Positions 43,338 through 53,943 of a stretch of 64,000 nucleotides of DNA are shown here, in pieces. Below the pieces are notes generated by a model. The model had not been told where the DNA came from, searched no databases, and saw only the letters and a list, made by a program, of their open reading frames with translations. Within the stretch, counting starts at the first letter, position 1; the number at the start of each line of letters is the position of its first letter. Made by a program: the position numbers and the translations under genes. Source of the DNA: Lichina pygmaea (taxonomy: Eukaryota > Ascomycota > Lichinomycetes > Lichinales > Lichinaceae); assembly GCA_963422465.1 (NCBI GenBank), contig OY730174.1, forward strand, positions 310,001 through 374,000, given 5' to 3'.

Positions 43338-45241
43338 CTAGTATACAAAGCGTGATGGCTTCCTCAAGACTCGGCCACGTGAATTCAGTCTTGGAGCCTC
43401 CTCCTCAGAGCTCCACTCATCTCCATCATCATCAACAGCAGGAGCTTCGTTGCTTGGTGGAGAAGATTCCTCGACAGTCTCTGAGGGTTCCTGGACCTTC
43501 ACATTTCCTTGTGCCTGCTTCTTGGCCTCCTTATTGGCTTTCACAATTGCAGCCTTTTTAGCCTTCTCTTCTCTGGCCACTTGACGAGCAATTTCTCGAT
43601 TTGTCCGTTGCTCTTCCTTCTCCAATTGCTTCCGTGCACGTAGTTGTGCTACCTCCTCCTTCTTCCTATCCTTCTCCTCCTTTTTCTGCTCTTCTTCCTA
43701 CTCTTTTTTGCTATTTCTTGCAAGTGCAGCTTGGATTTTTGATGGGGTGAAGATCTGAGGCTTATTATCCTCCTCTCCAAGCAGATTAAGCCGCTTTCCT
43801 CGCTGTTTCTTCTTCTTCTCCATTAGTAAAGCCTCTGTTAGCTGCTCCACTGTAGCTTTGTTGAGATCTCGTTTCGTGATGACTTTTGCGAAGCTGTCCC
43901 TGATCCGCTTAAGTCCTTCTGTAGAACCAGCTTTCTTCTGCATCCGAATTGCATAACGGAAAGATTTGAATGTGACAGGAGTCTTAGCATGGGTAGGGGC
44001 AGGTCTCTGAGGTGTATGAGAAGAGGGATCAAGAATATTAGGCACTCGAGAGGCATTAAGAGGGAAAATACCAGTAGTTTCAAAAGCTGACTGAATATTC
44101 TCAGTCGTGAAGCTTTTTTGCCAAGCAGAATAGAAGATAGGCCAGAAGATATGTTTTGTGATAGACGTAATGCCTAAGCTATTACGTATCACAGCATCAA
44201 GCTCTTGGGAATAGCGTTGTGCTAGGGGAGAGAACAGACCAACATCAAGAGGCTGTAATCGGTGTGTAGTATGAGGAGGCAGTACAAGAACAACAATACT
44301 ATTTGCATGAGCATATTCAAGAAAAGAAAGATTAACATGACTTGAATGACCATCAACTATAAGAAGACGACAACGGCTTCGTCCTACCTGAGCTTCAGTA
44401 CACCTGTTGAAGACTTTCTGTAGCTATTGAAGACCCAGATCGTTATTTGTCTACCCTTTCTCAGAGACAGCAAAGTATGCCTCAGTGTCATTTAGATCTT
44501 GTACCCAGGTGTCAAGAAGGTCATGCGATTGACCTTGATAGATAAGAGTTGGAGGGATGTATGATCCAGTTGCTCGAACACAAGCAACTAGAGTCACAAA
44601 CTCCCGACTCCCATCTTGGTTGATGCCTAGAATCTTGCCAGTTTTCCGTGCCTCCTTGTTGATGATACGTCGTGTGGCATGCCCCTGGCCAATAAGGAAG
44701 CCTTTCTCGTCGACGTTGTAGATGTTATCAGCCGTGATATGGTATTTCTCAATAGCGTCGGATAACTATGTAAGAATTAGCAAAGTTTTATGAACAACGT
44801 TAGGGATAGTGATACCAGCTGGTAAAAAGCCTTGATTTGAGCTATAGACTCTGCCCATTTACGTTTCTTGTCTATAGGCTTTAGGTAGACACTTTCCAGA
44901 GTGTCCAAATGACGTTGAACAAACTGTCGAGTCCAGCACTTCCCAAGCGGTTTTCCAGCGATGCGTTCCGCTAGATCTCGGACGATCTGAGGGGTCATTG
45001 GCCATCCCCTAAGGCTTAGAGCACTGATACGCTCTACCAGTACTGATTCTTGGGCATCGGAAAGGGCTTTAATAACTGTCGAGTTGACTTCTTCTCGGGA
45101 GGTGCTTTTGCCCTGATGGCGACGAGAAAGGGCGTGGCGACCGACATTGTGCCTCGATGCAGTGGCTAAGTAGTTAATTCGATCTGCCAACTCAAGCTCA
45201 GCAAGTGCCTCACTCATTCGGTCTTCATAAGACTTCTCCAT
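43338..45241 (-). pseudogene. Pogo-type DDE transposase with three TAG stops
   Basis: Start ATG at 45241; a 50-bp intron (44815-44766, GTATCA ... ACATAG) lies early; the frame then runs without a shift to the terminal TAG at 43338-43340, 617 codons, but contains TAG at 44451-44453, 44424-44426 and 43698-43700. Domains in order: Psq/CENP-B HTH (residues 1-142, with ERISALSLRGWPMTPQIVRD and PLGKCWTRQFVQRH), then the DDE_1 core with YNVDEKGF (first Asp), LLIVDGHSSH (second Asp) and LPPHTTHRLQPLDVGLFSPL (third Asp), then a Lys/Glu-rich coiled tail and an acidic end. The first two TAGs stand where relatives have Trp (GWTN and LQWL), so TGG-to-TAG changes are likely; the third could be a lost Gln, Trp or Glu. 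No frameshift was seen. Confidence 0.85.
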
Positions 45242-45287
45242 GGCGATAAAATAAAGAAGGCAGTCGAGGTGCAGAATCTCGGAATAC

Positions 45288-45323
45288 TGAGCGTTGGGTG
45301 ATACTGAGCGCCACGTGATCGTT
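45288..45323 (-). repeat. Right terminal inverted repeat of the pogo element
   Basis: Inverted partner of 43178-43213, followed by the TA of the target duplication at 45324-45325. Confidence 0.9.
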
Positions 45324-45529
45324 TACGGTACGGTACCGGTACGGTAAGGCTGAGTGTCGTCGTATTTCCTCTTTTGGATAGCGTAACATTATTTAGCCCA
45401 GGGGCCCTTCGTGAACGCGCTCTAAATTAACCCACCAGTACTCCCGTATATAGTCTTCCGAGCCTTCTGTAACCACTTCGATAGACGACACTTCTTCCTT
45501 TCCAAGGTCACCGCTTTCCTGTATATGTC

Positions 45530-48500
45530 ATGACTGTGAGATTGTGTCACCGTCAATCTTTTCTTGAGCCTGTATCGCTGACTCGAGACAGCTTCGAGGG
45601 CTGTCCAAAGCGGATCGATACGTTACCCTGCTTGACGCCGTCCGCTGCCAAGGGAATTGGCAAGAAGTACCAGCGATAGCCATAAAGATCGAGCAGTATG
45701 CACCGGAAAGGAGGTGTAAGAATGACTACTTGTTACGTCCTGAAGCTTCGCGGGTGTCTTCCAAATGATACCATCTAATCAGCGAAGATGCTTAGGTCTT
45801 ATTCAGGCCGCATACGCCGAGTGTCAGCTCCTTCCGCTTGGTGGGAATCATTTGTCCCTATCCCCCGAGGAGCTGCGGCTGCTATTAGCCGCCTTGGAGA
45901 CTGTGGTCAGTTCGGAACAGCAGTACGAGGATGACATCCTGCAGGCGAAAGTCTGCATGGGTTGGATCCATTGGTATCTGGACGAATATGATTCTGTCGT
46001 GGCTCTCCTAAATCCAGAGCTTCTAAAACCCTACATCAATCCTGAAAATCGAGCTGGTGGACCAGGCCTTGGCTGGTCCAATATATCTGCAGTTCAGGGC
46101 ACCTTTTTAATTGGTACCCGAAAGAACTCCTTCAACAGCCGGAGCGCTTGCTGACTTGCCTAAGCCCAGTCGCAGGAAGCTACGAGCCATGCTTCTCAGG
46201 CCCTAGAGATATATGCCTCCACTTTCCCATTGGTACCGGAAACCGTACTCTCCGCTGGGGAGGCTGAACTGGGCAGATGGATGGAAAAGGTCCTTGATTC
46301 ATACTGTCTCCTAGCAAGCAATGCTGCCCTCTCTGTCCAACAACCTAATGCTGTGACCGAAGCATTACTCGGTTTCCGGCTGTGGGCCAGATTGGAAGAC
46401 ACCTTAACATCTAGCGCGTCCTTGAGGGCAGGAGAATCCTCTAGTGCTCCTTCAAAAGGCCGGAGACAAATGTGGATGTTATACTACAGCATTCTGTCGA
46501 CGATCATTCAGAGGAGGCTGCCATACCATCTTCACAATACCTACCCAATACCCAACAGCTCTCCTGATTTTGTGTCCAAACCCTACGGACAGCGCCCAGT
46601 GGAAGGAGATGTTGAAGGTCAGCAAACAGCAGAATTGACGCTGGTCCAAATTGCGTACGAGCGACTTCTTCTTCAGCAAGTGCCTTTCCCGAGCGCGCAT
46701 CAATTCAACGAAGAAGTAGAGAAGTGGATTGAGATGGTCGTTGGCAACTGGCAGATACTAAGCCGGAATCCTTGGTACGAGCGGTCGCTGCAACCGGATG
46801 GGAAGCCTTCCTTTGGAAGGGAAGTCGTCGACGTACGTATCGTTCATCTCCGCCTTGCAACGAAAGGTCTGCATGGGCCGATATAGCTGACGTTTAGCTA
46901 GATACTCTATCGCGCCGCCGCCAAGTCTTTCCACTCAACCTCCATTCTGAGATATCTGTTCATATTGCACACGTCTCTCGCCGAGCTTGACCTGGCGTTC
47001 AACGCTCTTAACACGTATGTTGATCTTGTACAAAAAGGCAAAGCAAGAATCAAGATGTCAGGCAGACCCGAACCTGGCCTGGACGAAGACTCTGTTGCCC
47101 TTCGAACTGCGAGCGAAGGCGTCAGAATTCTCTGTCTCTACGGGGGTAGACGCGGTGTGAAAAGAGCCGAGGCAGTCGTACAAGTGCTTGAAGACTGGGT
47201 TCGAGATGTTGTGGCATCCATGAAAGACGCTGGTTCAGTACACGGTGATGGTCACGCTGCTCAGGCTCAAACAAAGTTACAGCTGTCTCTAAATAGAGCC
47301 GTCGCCCTGGCATATCATGCAATTGGCATATGCCACGGGTACTCCGCAAAGTGGACGACCGATGCCTCACACCGGCCACACATCAGCAGCGCCGCTGTAT
47401 CATGCGTCCGCAAGGCATTAGGCGTGTCTGATGTTGATGAACCTACCAAACGCAATTCGCTCTACACACTTGGCAAGCTTCTCGCGGAGTCCCGCGAGCT
47501 TGATGCAGGTGTTGCGGTGGTCAGGCGTGCTATCGCACCCTTTGCTCACGGGCCCTTACACATAGCTCTCGGCTTCCCGGACAAATCGCTCGATACGACC
47601 ATTTTCGGAGAGTCCAACCATTCTGTCGCGCAACCAAGCGGCACAACGCTCCCTCTGTGGCATCTGTTAGTCTTGCTTCTCAGTGCTCAGGAGGAGTATG
47701 ACCTTGGCCTTTGCATTTGCGAGGCGGTCATGGTGTATTTTCTGGATCCAACCCTCGATGACGATGTCAACTCCAGGGGCGATGAACCTACTATTCAAGA
47801 AACCGATTCCGTCAACGGGCCATCCTCGTCTTCGTCGTCCAAGCCTGATGAGCGCAGCCCGGTTGGCCACTTCACCATGGAAGATCTGGAATCCTTACTT
47901 CAGTTGAAGATGACGCACCTTGCTCTCGTGGAAGTAACCGAGGGAGTCGAGGCAGCGATCAATGCGAGCAGTGACCTGCTAGTTCTCTATCATCGGCTGT
48001 TTGGGGATCCGTCCGATCTACGAGATGGCACCCGCTCCATCTTCTCCACCAAACTTCAAGTACCCAAAAGCTCTGGCGGTACGATGAGAAGCTTTCGTGG
48101 TTCTGTTCTCAGCAGACCAAAGAGCACGAGACGGCTACTCCGACGTAGCAAGGCCCCTCGATCGTCCACCAACGTGCAATCGACGGCTTCGATGTCACAG
48201 CCTCTACAGTCTCTGCAGCAGGACCAACATGTTCTGGAAGCCCCAGTCATCCAGATTACGGAAGAGACAAAGCCTCATGATGCAGACGGAGCAGCCGAAC
48301 GACGTAACGCCCGCCCCAGCAGCGCGAGCGTATTTCATCGGTTTAGAAAGCGACACAGCATTCACCGTGCTAAAAGTGCTGATAACCTCAATCATCAGAG
48401 TGCAACCGCAGATTCTCACACGCCTCGCGTCTCCAGGACTTCGAGGCTACGCTCTTCTGTTGATGAAGGTCACGAAGGCCAAGCGCTACCAGTTGGACCA

Positions 48501-49605
48501 ACCGCTACGGCAAATGAGAGCCAAGCCCCTATCCAGAACGAGGATGACGTTGGTCCCGCGACTAGACGTCATCCTCATCGAGCTAGCCAGATCGGGGTGG
48601 CATTGTCACATGACGAAGTACTACCCGGAATTGCATCAAATGCCCCGTTGGCGCCATTGGAAGATGAGATGGATGGCTCACCATCTGTGTCTGACGGTAT
48701 CTCTCATGGAAACGAGACCTATCAGACCGCGTCAGAAACACGTGACTCGCTGGAAGGTGATCACCAACGAGCTCACCGTCATGAGATCCAGGGACGTAGC
48801 CCATGGCTTTCCGAGACCAAGAAACGCTGTCTGAGGACGAACCTGCTCGTACGATCTTGGTTGCTCATTGCAGGATTATATCGGCGAGCCGCTTTGTTCG
48901 ACGACGGCAAGGGAGCGGTTGATGAAGCGGACAAACTCATGGCACTCTGGGATGCCGAATGGACCCTGGAAGACGATCGGAATGGCACCGTGGACGGCTG
49001 GGACACCCCAACATCAGCGCAGATAGATCGTTTGTGGGGCGACGTACTAGCAGAAGTGGGTCCACATGATTCGACTTCTTGCCACACATTTGCTAATACA
49101 GAGCTCGTCGCAGCGTGGTCATCTGGCCCTGGCTCAGACGTACCCTCACGAGGCCCTTGCCCAGTTTGGGGCAGCTCTGTCGCGATGCGCGAATCACCCG
49201 GGGGCCACTGTGGGTCTATGCAACATTCTTCTTGATATTGCGTCATCACAAATCCCCGCTCGATCACACGAGGCAGAATCGGCCGGCACAGCCGACGAAT
49301 CCTGGACAGGATCCTCGGAGATCACCTTGCCGGACAAGTCTCAGGAAAGTGACAAGCGTGGAGATCCCACTCTCGAGCTTGAAAGATTGGCCGCTCGGGA
49401 CCGTGCTTACGGGCTACTCTCGTCACTCACGAAGCTCGACGAAGGCTGGGACAACTCCGATGCTTGGCTGGCTTTGGCACGCGCCTACGAACAGAGCGGG
49501 CAGGCCGAAAAGGCTCGGGAGCTCCTCTGGTGGTGCTTGGAGCTGGAAGATGGACGGCCGATCAGGCATTGGAGGAATGCTGGAACGCATGCTTATGCGC
49601 TCTAG
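45530..49605 (+). CDS. YPP1: YPP1/TTC7-type scaffold of the plasma-membrane PI4-kinase complex
   Basis: Ypp1 (TTC7 in animals) is a TPR-superhelix protein that recruits the Stt4 PI4-kinase, with Efr3, to the plasma membrane. Exons: 45530-45535 (ATG ACT), 45592 to about 45713, about 45783 to 46113, 46180-46832, 46902-49055 and 49102-49605. The opening LSKADRYVTLLDAVRCQGNW followed by EVPAIAIKIEQYAPER is the typical Ypp1 start; TPR helices run through the whole protein (QAKVCMGWIHWYLDEYDSVV, KRNSLYTLGKLLAESRELDA, AWLALARAYEQSGQAEKARE). A disordered, basic/Ser-rich insert covers the exon-5 centre (about 48050-48830). The join between exons 2 and 3 is unresolved: frame-compatible GT-AG pairs leave an intron of only 29-32 bases, so a sequence error or small indel is possible. 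The promoter is interrupted by the pogo element. Confidence 0.87.
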
Positions 49606-50695
49606 CGCTGAACAACTCTACGGCAACGTTTCAATCGGTCGATGGCATGGGAATATTTGTACATTGTGCTGTGCAGTTTGAGTGCTCAGTGCTCAAGTAT
49701 TTCGTAGGAGACATCGTGAACACTCACCTTGGCAAAAGCAACGTTGATATTTAGACGCCTAGTATCGCTTCAGTGGGTTACGCTGTGAAAGAGCATCGCC
49801 CCGGCTATTCTTCCTGTTTTAATCATCGGTCCACCAGGCTCTTCTACAGCAGGCAGTACGTATGTACATACGTACGTAGAGTTTGCTAATTGATGCAGCG
49901 TGAAAGTAAAAATTTGAGACATGCCGCAGGACTTTTGATGTGGAGACCCCGATATCCACGATTAAAGTGACTTGGCACTTTACCGTCGGACATCGCAGTT
50001 CAAATTTCGTTAAATTCGAAGATTGAGCTGACTCATCGTACTTGACATGGAAAAGTGATTTGGTACACTATCGTCGGACATCGCAGCTCAAATTTCGCTC
50101 ATATCGAAAATTGAGCTGACTCATCGCAGTCATCTCCGATCCAAGTGACTTGGACACATTACTGTTGGGCGTCGGACTCCGAGATTCAGAGTTGAAATAT
50201 TTGACTGACTCTGTACCTACAAGTATGAGGTACCTGAGGAGGACTGCTGCTTAGTGAAGCTTCCGATCAACTTCACGCTAGAGATACTTGCGTGTCAAAA
50301 GTACTGCTTTCTAGCAAAGTACTGTCGCACCCTTGGTTTGCCCCTGCGTCTCCGTCACTCCCATGCACGTGCCTCCCACGTCTGCTTGATGTACAGTGAT
50401 TATTGACAGAGCATAGGGACATTGAACTGTAGAGGCTCTCAATGTTTTGCAGCTTCCAATAGACATTCTACATTGATCCCAGATGGTATTCAAGAGATTT
50501 CTAGTGTGACGCAGTAGAGTGCACCAGATGCCCTGTCTCTTGCAGCGATTGTACTTCCACACCTACCGGATCTCCACTGCAAATCCCTCATGTTCTTGCA
50601 TAAGCGCGTTTCAACAGTCAACTGATCAAGCTGTCATGGCCTAGTAAACGTCACGCATGGTCACCTCTCCCATTTGACTTTATATCCACGACAAC
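49606..50695. other. Intergenic region with tandem repeats
   Basis: Contains a TACG-rich block at about 49856-49882 and the 88-bp tandem repeat (49966-50210). The right part is the likely promoter of the acyltransferase gene. No gene seen. Confidence 0.5.
49966..50210. repeat. Three imperfect tandem units of about 88-90 bp
   Basis: Units start at 49966, 50054 and 50144, each with AGTGAYTTGG. Units 1 and 2 share GTCGGACATCGCAG, TCAAATTTCG and ATTGAGCTGACTCATCG; unit 3 is more diverged and shorter, ending TTTGACTGACTC. Non-coding; lies 3' of YPP1. Confidence 0.7.
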
Positions 50696-52336
50696 ATGGA
50701 GGCGAGCACCCCGCCTTCTCACATCGCTGTCGTGAGCCGGCATCAGAAGCAGTTCGACAAGGCGCTCTCGAACGGAGAGATAGACCCGTTGCTCTACCCC
50801 AGGGACGGTCTAGTGGCGTATATCCTCATCATATTCTTACTCGTACCACACCACAAGATCCCACTGTTTGGGTTTATACGGTGGCAAGTCTTCGCCTTCG
50901 CCGTCTGTTTCCATGCCAATGTCATCAGAAGATGCAGGAGTAGCGGACCAGCAATCGGGTTCCTCATCGGCATCGTATCCGCATGGTCCTTGATGTGGGC
51001 GGCGCTGCTGATCGTCTTTGCAAATCCGCAGAGAGATTTCAAGAGAATCCAGAAGAGGGAGAAAGCGAGCAATGCAGACCCCGCTCCGAAAGCGAGGGCG
51101 GGGCGCGGGGACGATTCGGCAGGCTCGTCTGCCTCCGAGGAACGTTCCCTCCCACGCCGAGACGCGTTCGAAAAAGCCAACGGCCAAGTCGCGTCGACGC
51201 GGAAGCTCTACGGCGAGCCAGCCACTACGGACGAGTACTTCTGGCAAGCCTGTCCGTCAGAGAGCGTCATCCAGCGTCTCGGCTGGGTCTTGGATCTCGT
51301 CACGAACGTCCGTGGCGTAGGCTGGAACTGGCAGATTCTTGGATTGCCCGGTCCACCACCACATGTTTACGAGCAACTGCGGAAGGAAGATGAGGCGTGG
51401 GCACGCCGTAGCCATCTTTCGGCAGCAGGGACGGGCAACGCCGTCCATTGGACCAGAGGAGGCCTCTTACGTTACAGCGTGCGCCATTTCCTACTGAACT
51501 ACCTCCTTCTCGACCTGGGCAAGGCGGCGATGATGAAAGACCCGCACTTCTGGGCATATCCAAACAGCCAGGCTCCAGCTTACCTCCCGCACATCGTCCG
51601 GGAATCGTACGCGGCGACAAGGGCGTATCGGCTTCTTCTGTCTCTTCTCATGTTGACCATAGCGCTCCGGCTGATATTCATCATGGCTCCGATCTTCTTC
51701 GTGGGGATCCTAGGTCCCAACGTGCTCGGCGTTCAGGCTGAAGCGTGGAGGTATCCAAGTTTCTGGGGTTCCTATACCAACGTGCTCGATCGGGGGCTCT
51801 TGGGCTGGTGGGGCGGATGGTGGCATCAGACGTTCAGAGCGTCGTTCGGCGCACCGATTGCCTGGCTCTTTCCAAACCCAAACGCGGAGGAAAGGTCTCC
51901 CGGCGCAAGATTGCTGCAGCTGACGGTGGCATTTATGATGTCTGGCGTCTTACACGCATGCGGCTCATACACAGCCTTTCCGCCGACACAGCCGTTACGG
52001 GGATCGTTGTCTTTCTTCGTCCTTCAGCCGCTTGGTATAGCTCTGCAGCTGGCGGGTACCAATTTCCTCCGACGGCTTGGTCTTGCCAGCTGGTGTCCGC
52101 TGTCGATTCGCCGGATGTCAAACTTCATCTACACCCACGCCTGGCTCTACTATACAGCGCCCTTCTTGCTCGATGACATGTCACGCGCGGGAGTCTGGCT
52201 CTTCGAGCCGGTACCCGTCAGCCCGACACAAGGTCTTGGATTCGGCGTCGAAGGCGAAGGATGGTGGCGCTGGAAATTCCCCTGGGCCCATTGGCATCAA
52301 GGACAGCATTGGTGGGATTCAGGGCTCACCTTTTGA
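50696..52336 (+). CDS. Wax synthase-like membrane O-acyltransferase
   Basis: Intronless, 546 residues. The wax-synthase/MBOAT_2 family transfers acyl groups from acyl-CoA to alcohols or terpenoid and other secondary-metabolite hydroxyls in the endoplasmic reticulum. At least eight hydrophobic segments are visible (for example VAYILIIFLLVPHHKIPLFG, FLIGIVSAWSLMWAALLIVF, LLLSLLMLTIALRLIFIMAP). Diagnostic motifs are YPSFWGSYTNVLDRGLLGWW then GGWWHQTFR, and the conserved histidine in FMMSGVLHACGSY. A hydrophilic linker (residues about 110-175) separates the first segments from RLGWVLDLVTNVRGVGWNW, which precedes the core. No other biosynthetic gene adjoins it, so a role in a secondary-metabolite cluster is not indicated here. 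Substrate unknown. Confidence 0.85.
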   Translation: MEASTPPSHIAVVSRHQKQFDKALSNGEIDPLLYPRDGLVAYILIIFLLVPHHKIPLFGFIRWQVFAFAVCFHANVIRRCRSSGPAIGFLIGIVSAWSLMWAALLIVFANPQRDFKRIQKREKASNADPAPKARAGRGDDSAGSSASEERSLPRRDAFEKANGQVASTRKLYGEPATTDEYFWQACPSESVIQRLGWVLDLVTNVRGVGWNWQILGLPGPPPHVYEQLRKEDEAWARRSHLSAAGTGNAVHWTRGGLLRYSVRHFLLNYLLLDLGKAAMMKDPHFWAYPNSQAPAYLPHIVRESYAATRAYRLLLSLLMLTIALRLIFIMAPIFFVGILGPNVLGVQAEAWRYPSFWGSYTNVLDRGLLGWWGGWWHQTFRASFGAPIAWLFPNPNAEERSPGARLLQLTVAFMMSGVLHACGSYTAFPPTQPLRGSLSFFVLQPLGIALQLAGTNFLRRLGLASWCPLSIRRMSNFIYTHAWLYYTAPFLLDDMSRAGVWLFEPVPVSPTQGLGFGVEGEGWWRWKFPWAHWHQGQHWWDSGLTF

Positions 52337-53943
52337 GGGTGACTTTCTTCGATGCATCTTCGGGCATAAGCTACGTTTGGTAGTCGAACATCATACAGTG
52401 CGGAGTTAGGGTACGCTATTCGTAGAAGCAGGGCTTCGCGTCGGGGCATATGCTTTAATTACAATGGCGATCCAAGACCACGAAGACTGCTGATCCGTCG
52501 CGGCAAATGCATCGCATAAACGGACCTGCTTCATTCAGCCTTAAGGATCGCGAGGTCGAACGAAGCTGATCTCCTTCCAGAACCCGCTGCCGCGCGTCTT
52601 AGACAGGCATGGTATCATACCGTCCCGCCGGTTCCAGTTTCGGTTCCAGCTCCGGTTCCAAGCTCACCTTCCCGCATCTGAATCTTGAAGGGCAATACAT
52701 ACGTAGCTCGTGCAAAGCGCTACGTACCTGCAGGCCTGGCTCATCCGACGAGGTCCAAGGTGGCATCAGATGGGGTGGCTCCAGACGGGGCGACACGCGG
52801 TGCAGCCTACGCTCGGCTGACTACCCGAACGACGACCTCAAGACACACAGACCAAGACCCAGATCGACTTACAAGCATAACCGCACAAGAACCCTTGTCG
52901 GCAGCAGAACGCAGTCGATGATCTTGGGCCAGCTATCGTGGACGTCCTGGCAACTACGTATGTACGTAACGTACATACGTACGTTCCGTACGGTGCCGGC
53001 ATACAGACCCTTCCAACCAATGTCGGCCGGCAGAGAGCACAGAGGGCGATATGCAACCTTTCGGCATCAAGAATACGACCCTGCGTCCGTGCTCGCAGCA
53101 AGACTCGTATAGCACTGGAGCGTCCGTGATAGGGACAGCCTGACCACGGCTCGTATCTCGAGACTTGGCGAGGGGCCGCTCACCGTTCGCCCCCAATCTC
53201 GCTTCTTCACCATCGTCGTCCCCCTGTCCCCGCTCCGCTTCTTCTCCCGCCCCTCGTATTGACTCCAAGCGACATCAGACCGAGACAGAGCGAGCCAAGC
53301 ACGGCCAAGCACACTTTGTTCGCTGACTTGGGCGCCGTTCTTTTTGGCCCCAAGCCGAGATCGTATGAACTTACGTATGTCTAGTACGTTACGTACGTTA
53401 CGTACTTCCGTACTGTACGGCCGAGTTACAGCTAATGGACGGATTGCTTGCGTCACGGGCGCCGTCACCCGCGACTTGTACCGTATCGTGTGTACTCGGA
53501 CTGTACCCCATACTTTCATACCTGCCTCTTCCGTCGACGACGACGCTGCTTCCAGAACGACGCTAACCTCACTCCCGTAGACGGTGACCTGTGACAGCGA
53601 CATGAAACGTCGGCGCTCATGTGCTCGCTCCGTGTCGTGCGATTCTCCATGCGACGAGGCACTCTTCTGTTCCCTCGAAGCTTGTGGATGCGCACCAGAT
53701 ACAGTTGCAGACTACGGGTATGCTCTGTCGGCAAGACCGGAATACGAGCCTTCCCTTGCTTGTGGAGGATTTCCTGGCACGCCTGGCTGGGAGCAATAAG
53801 AATGCCCATGGCTGCCCAGTGCCTTCTCCGCCAGGTTCGACCCCGGAGTTATTTCAGTCGGCTGTGCCTGCAGGCCGTCCTCGTCGTTCCTTTACTCCTC
53901 GACCCGCTCCAGCTTCGAGTGTCGTCGACTGTCTGTCTCTACA
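52337..53943. other. Intergenic region
   Basis: 1.6 kb with overlapping short frames on both strands and no family match. TACG-rich blocks occur at about 52950-52995 and 53370-53420. The right end should contain the promoter of the secreted repeat protein. Confidence 0.45.

Larger units (their letters stand above)
43178..45323 (-). mobile_element. Pogo/Fot1-family DNA transposon, near-complete
   Basis: 2146 bp with terminal inverted repeats of 36 bp (43178-43213 and 45288-45323) that differ at two positions; the ends begin ACCGATCACGTGGCGCT and AACGATCACGTGGCGCT. A TA dinucleotide flanks each end (43176-43177, 45324-45325), the target duplication expected for Tc1/mariner-pogo elements. Inside is one transposase gene on the minus strand. 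The element sits between the divergent kinase and YPP1 genes, 207 bp from the YPP1 start codon. Boundaries are read directly from the sequence. Confidence 0.92.
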
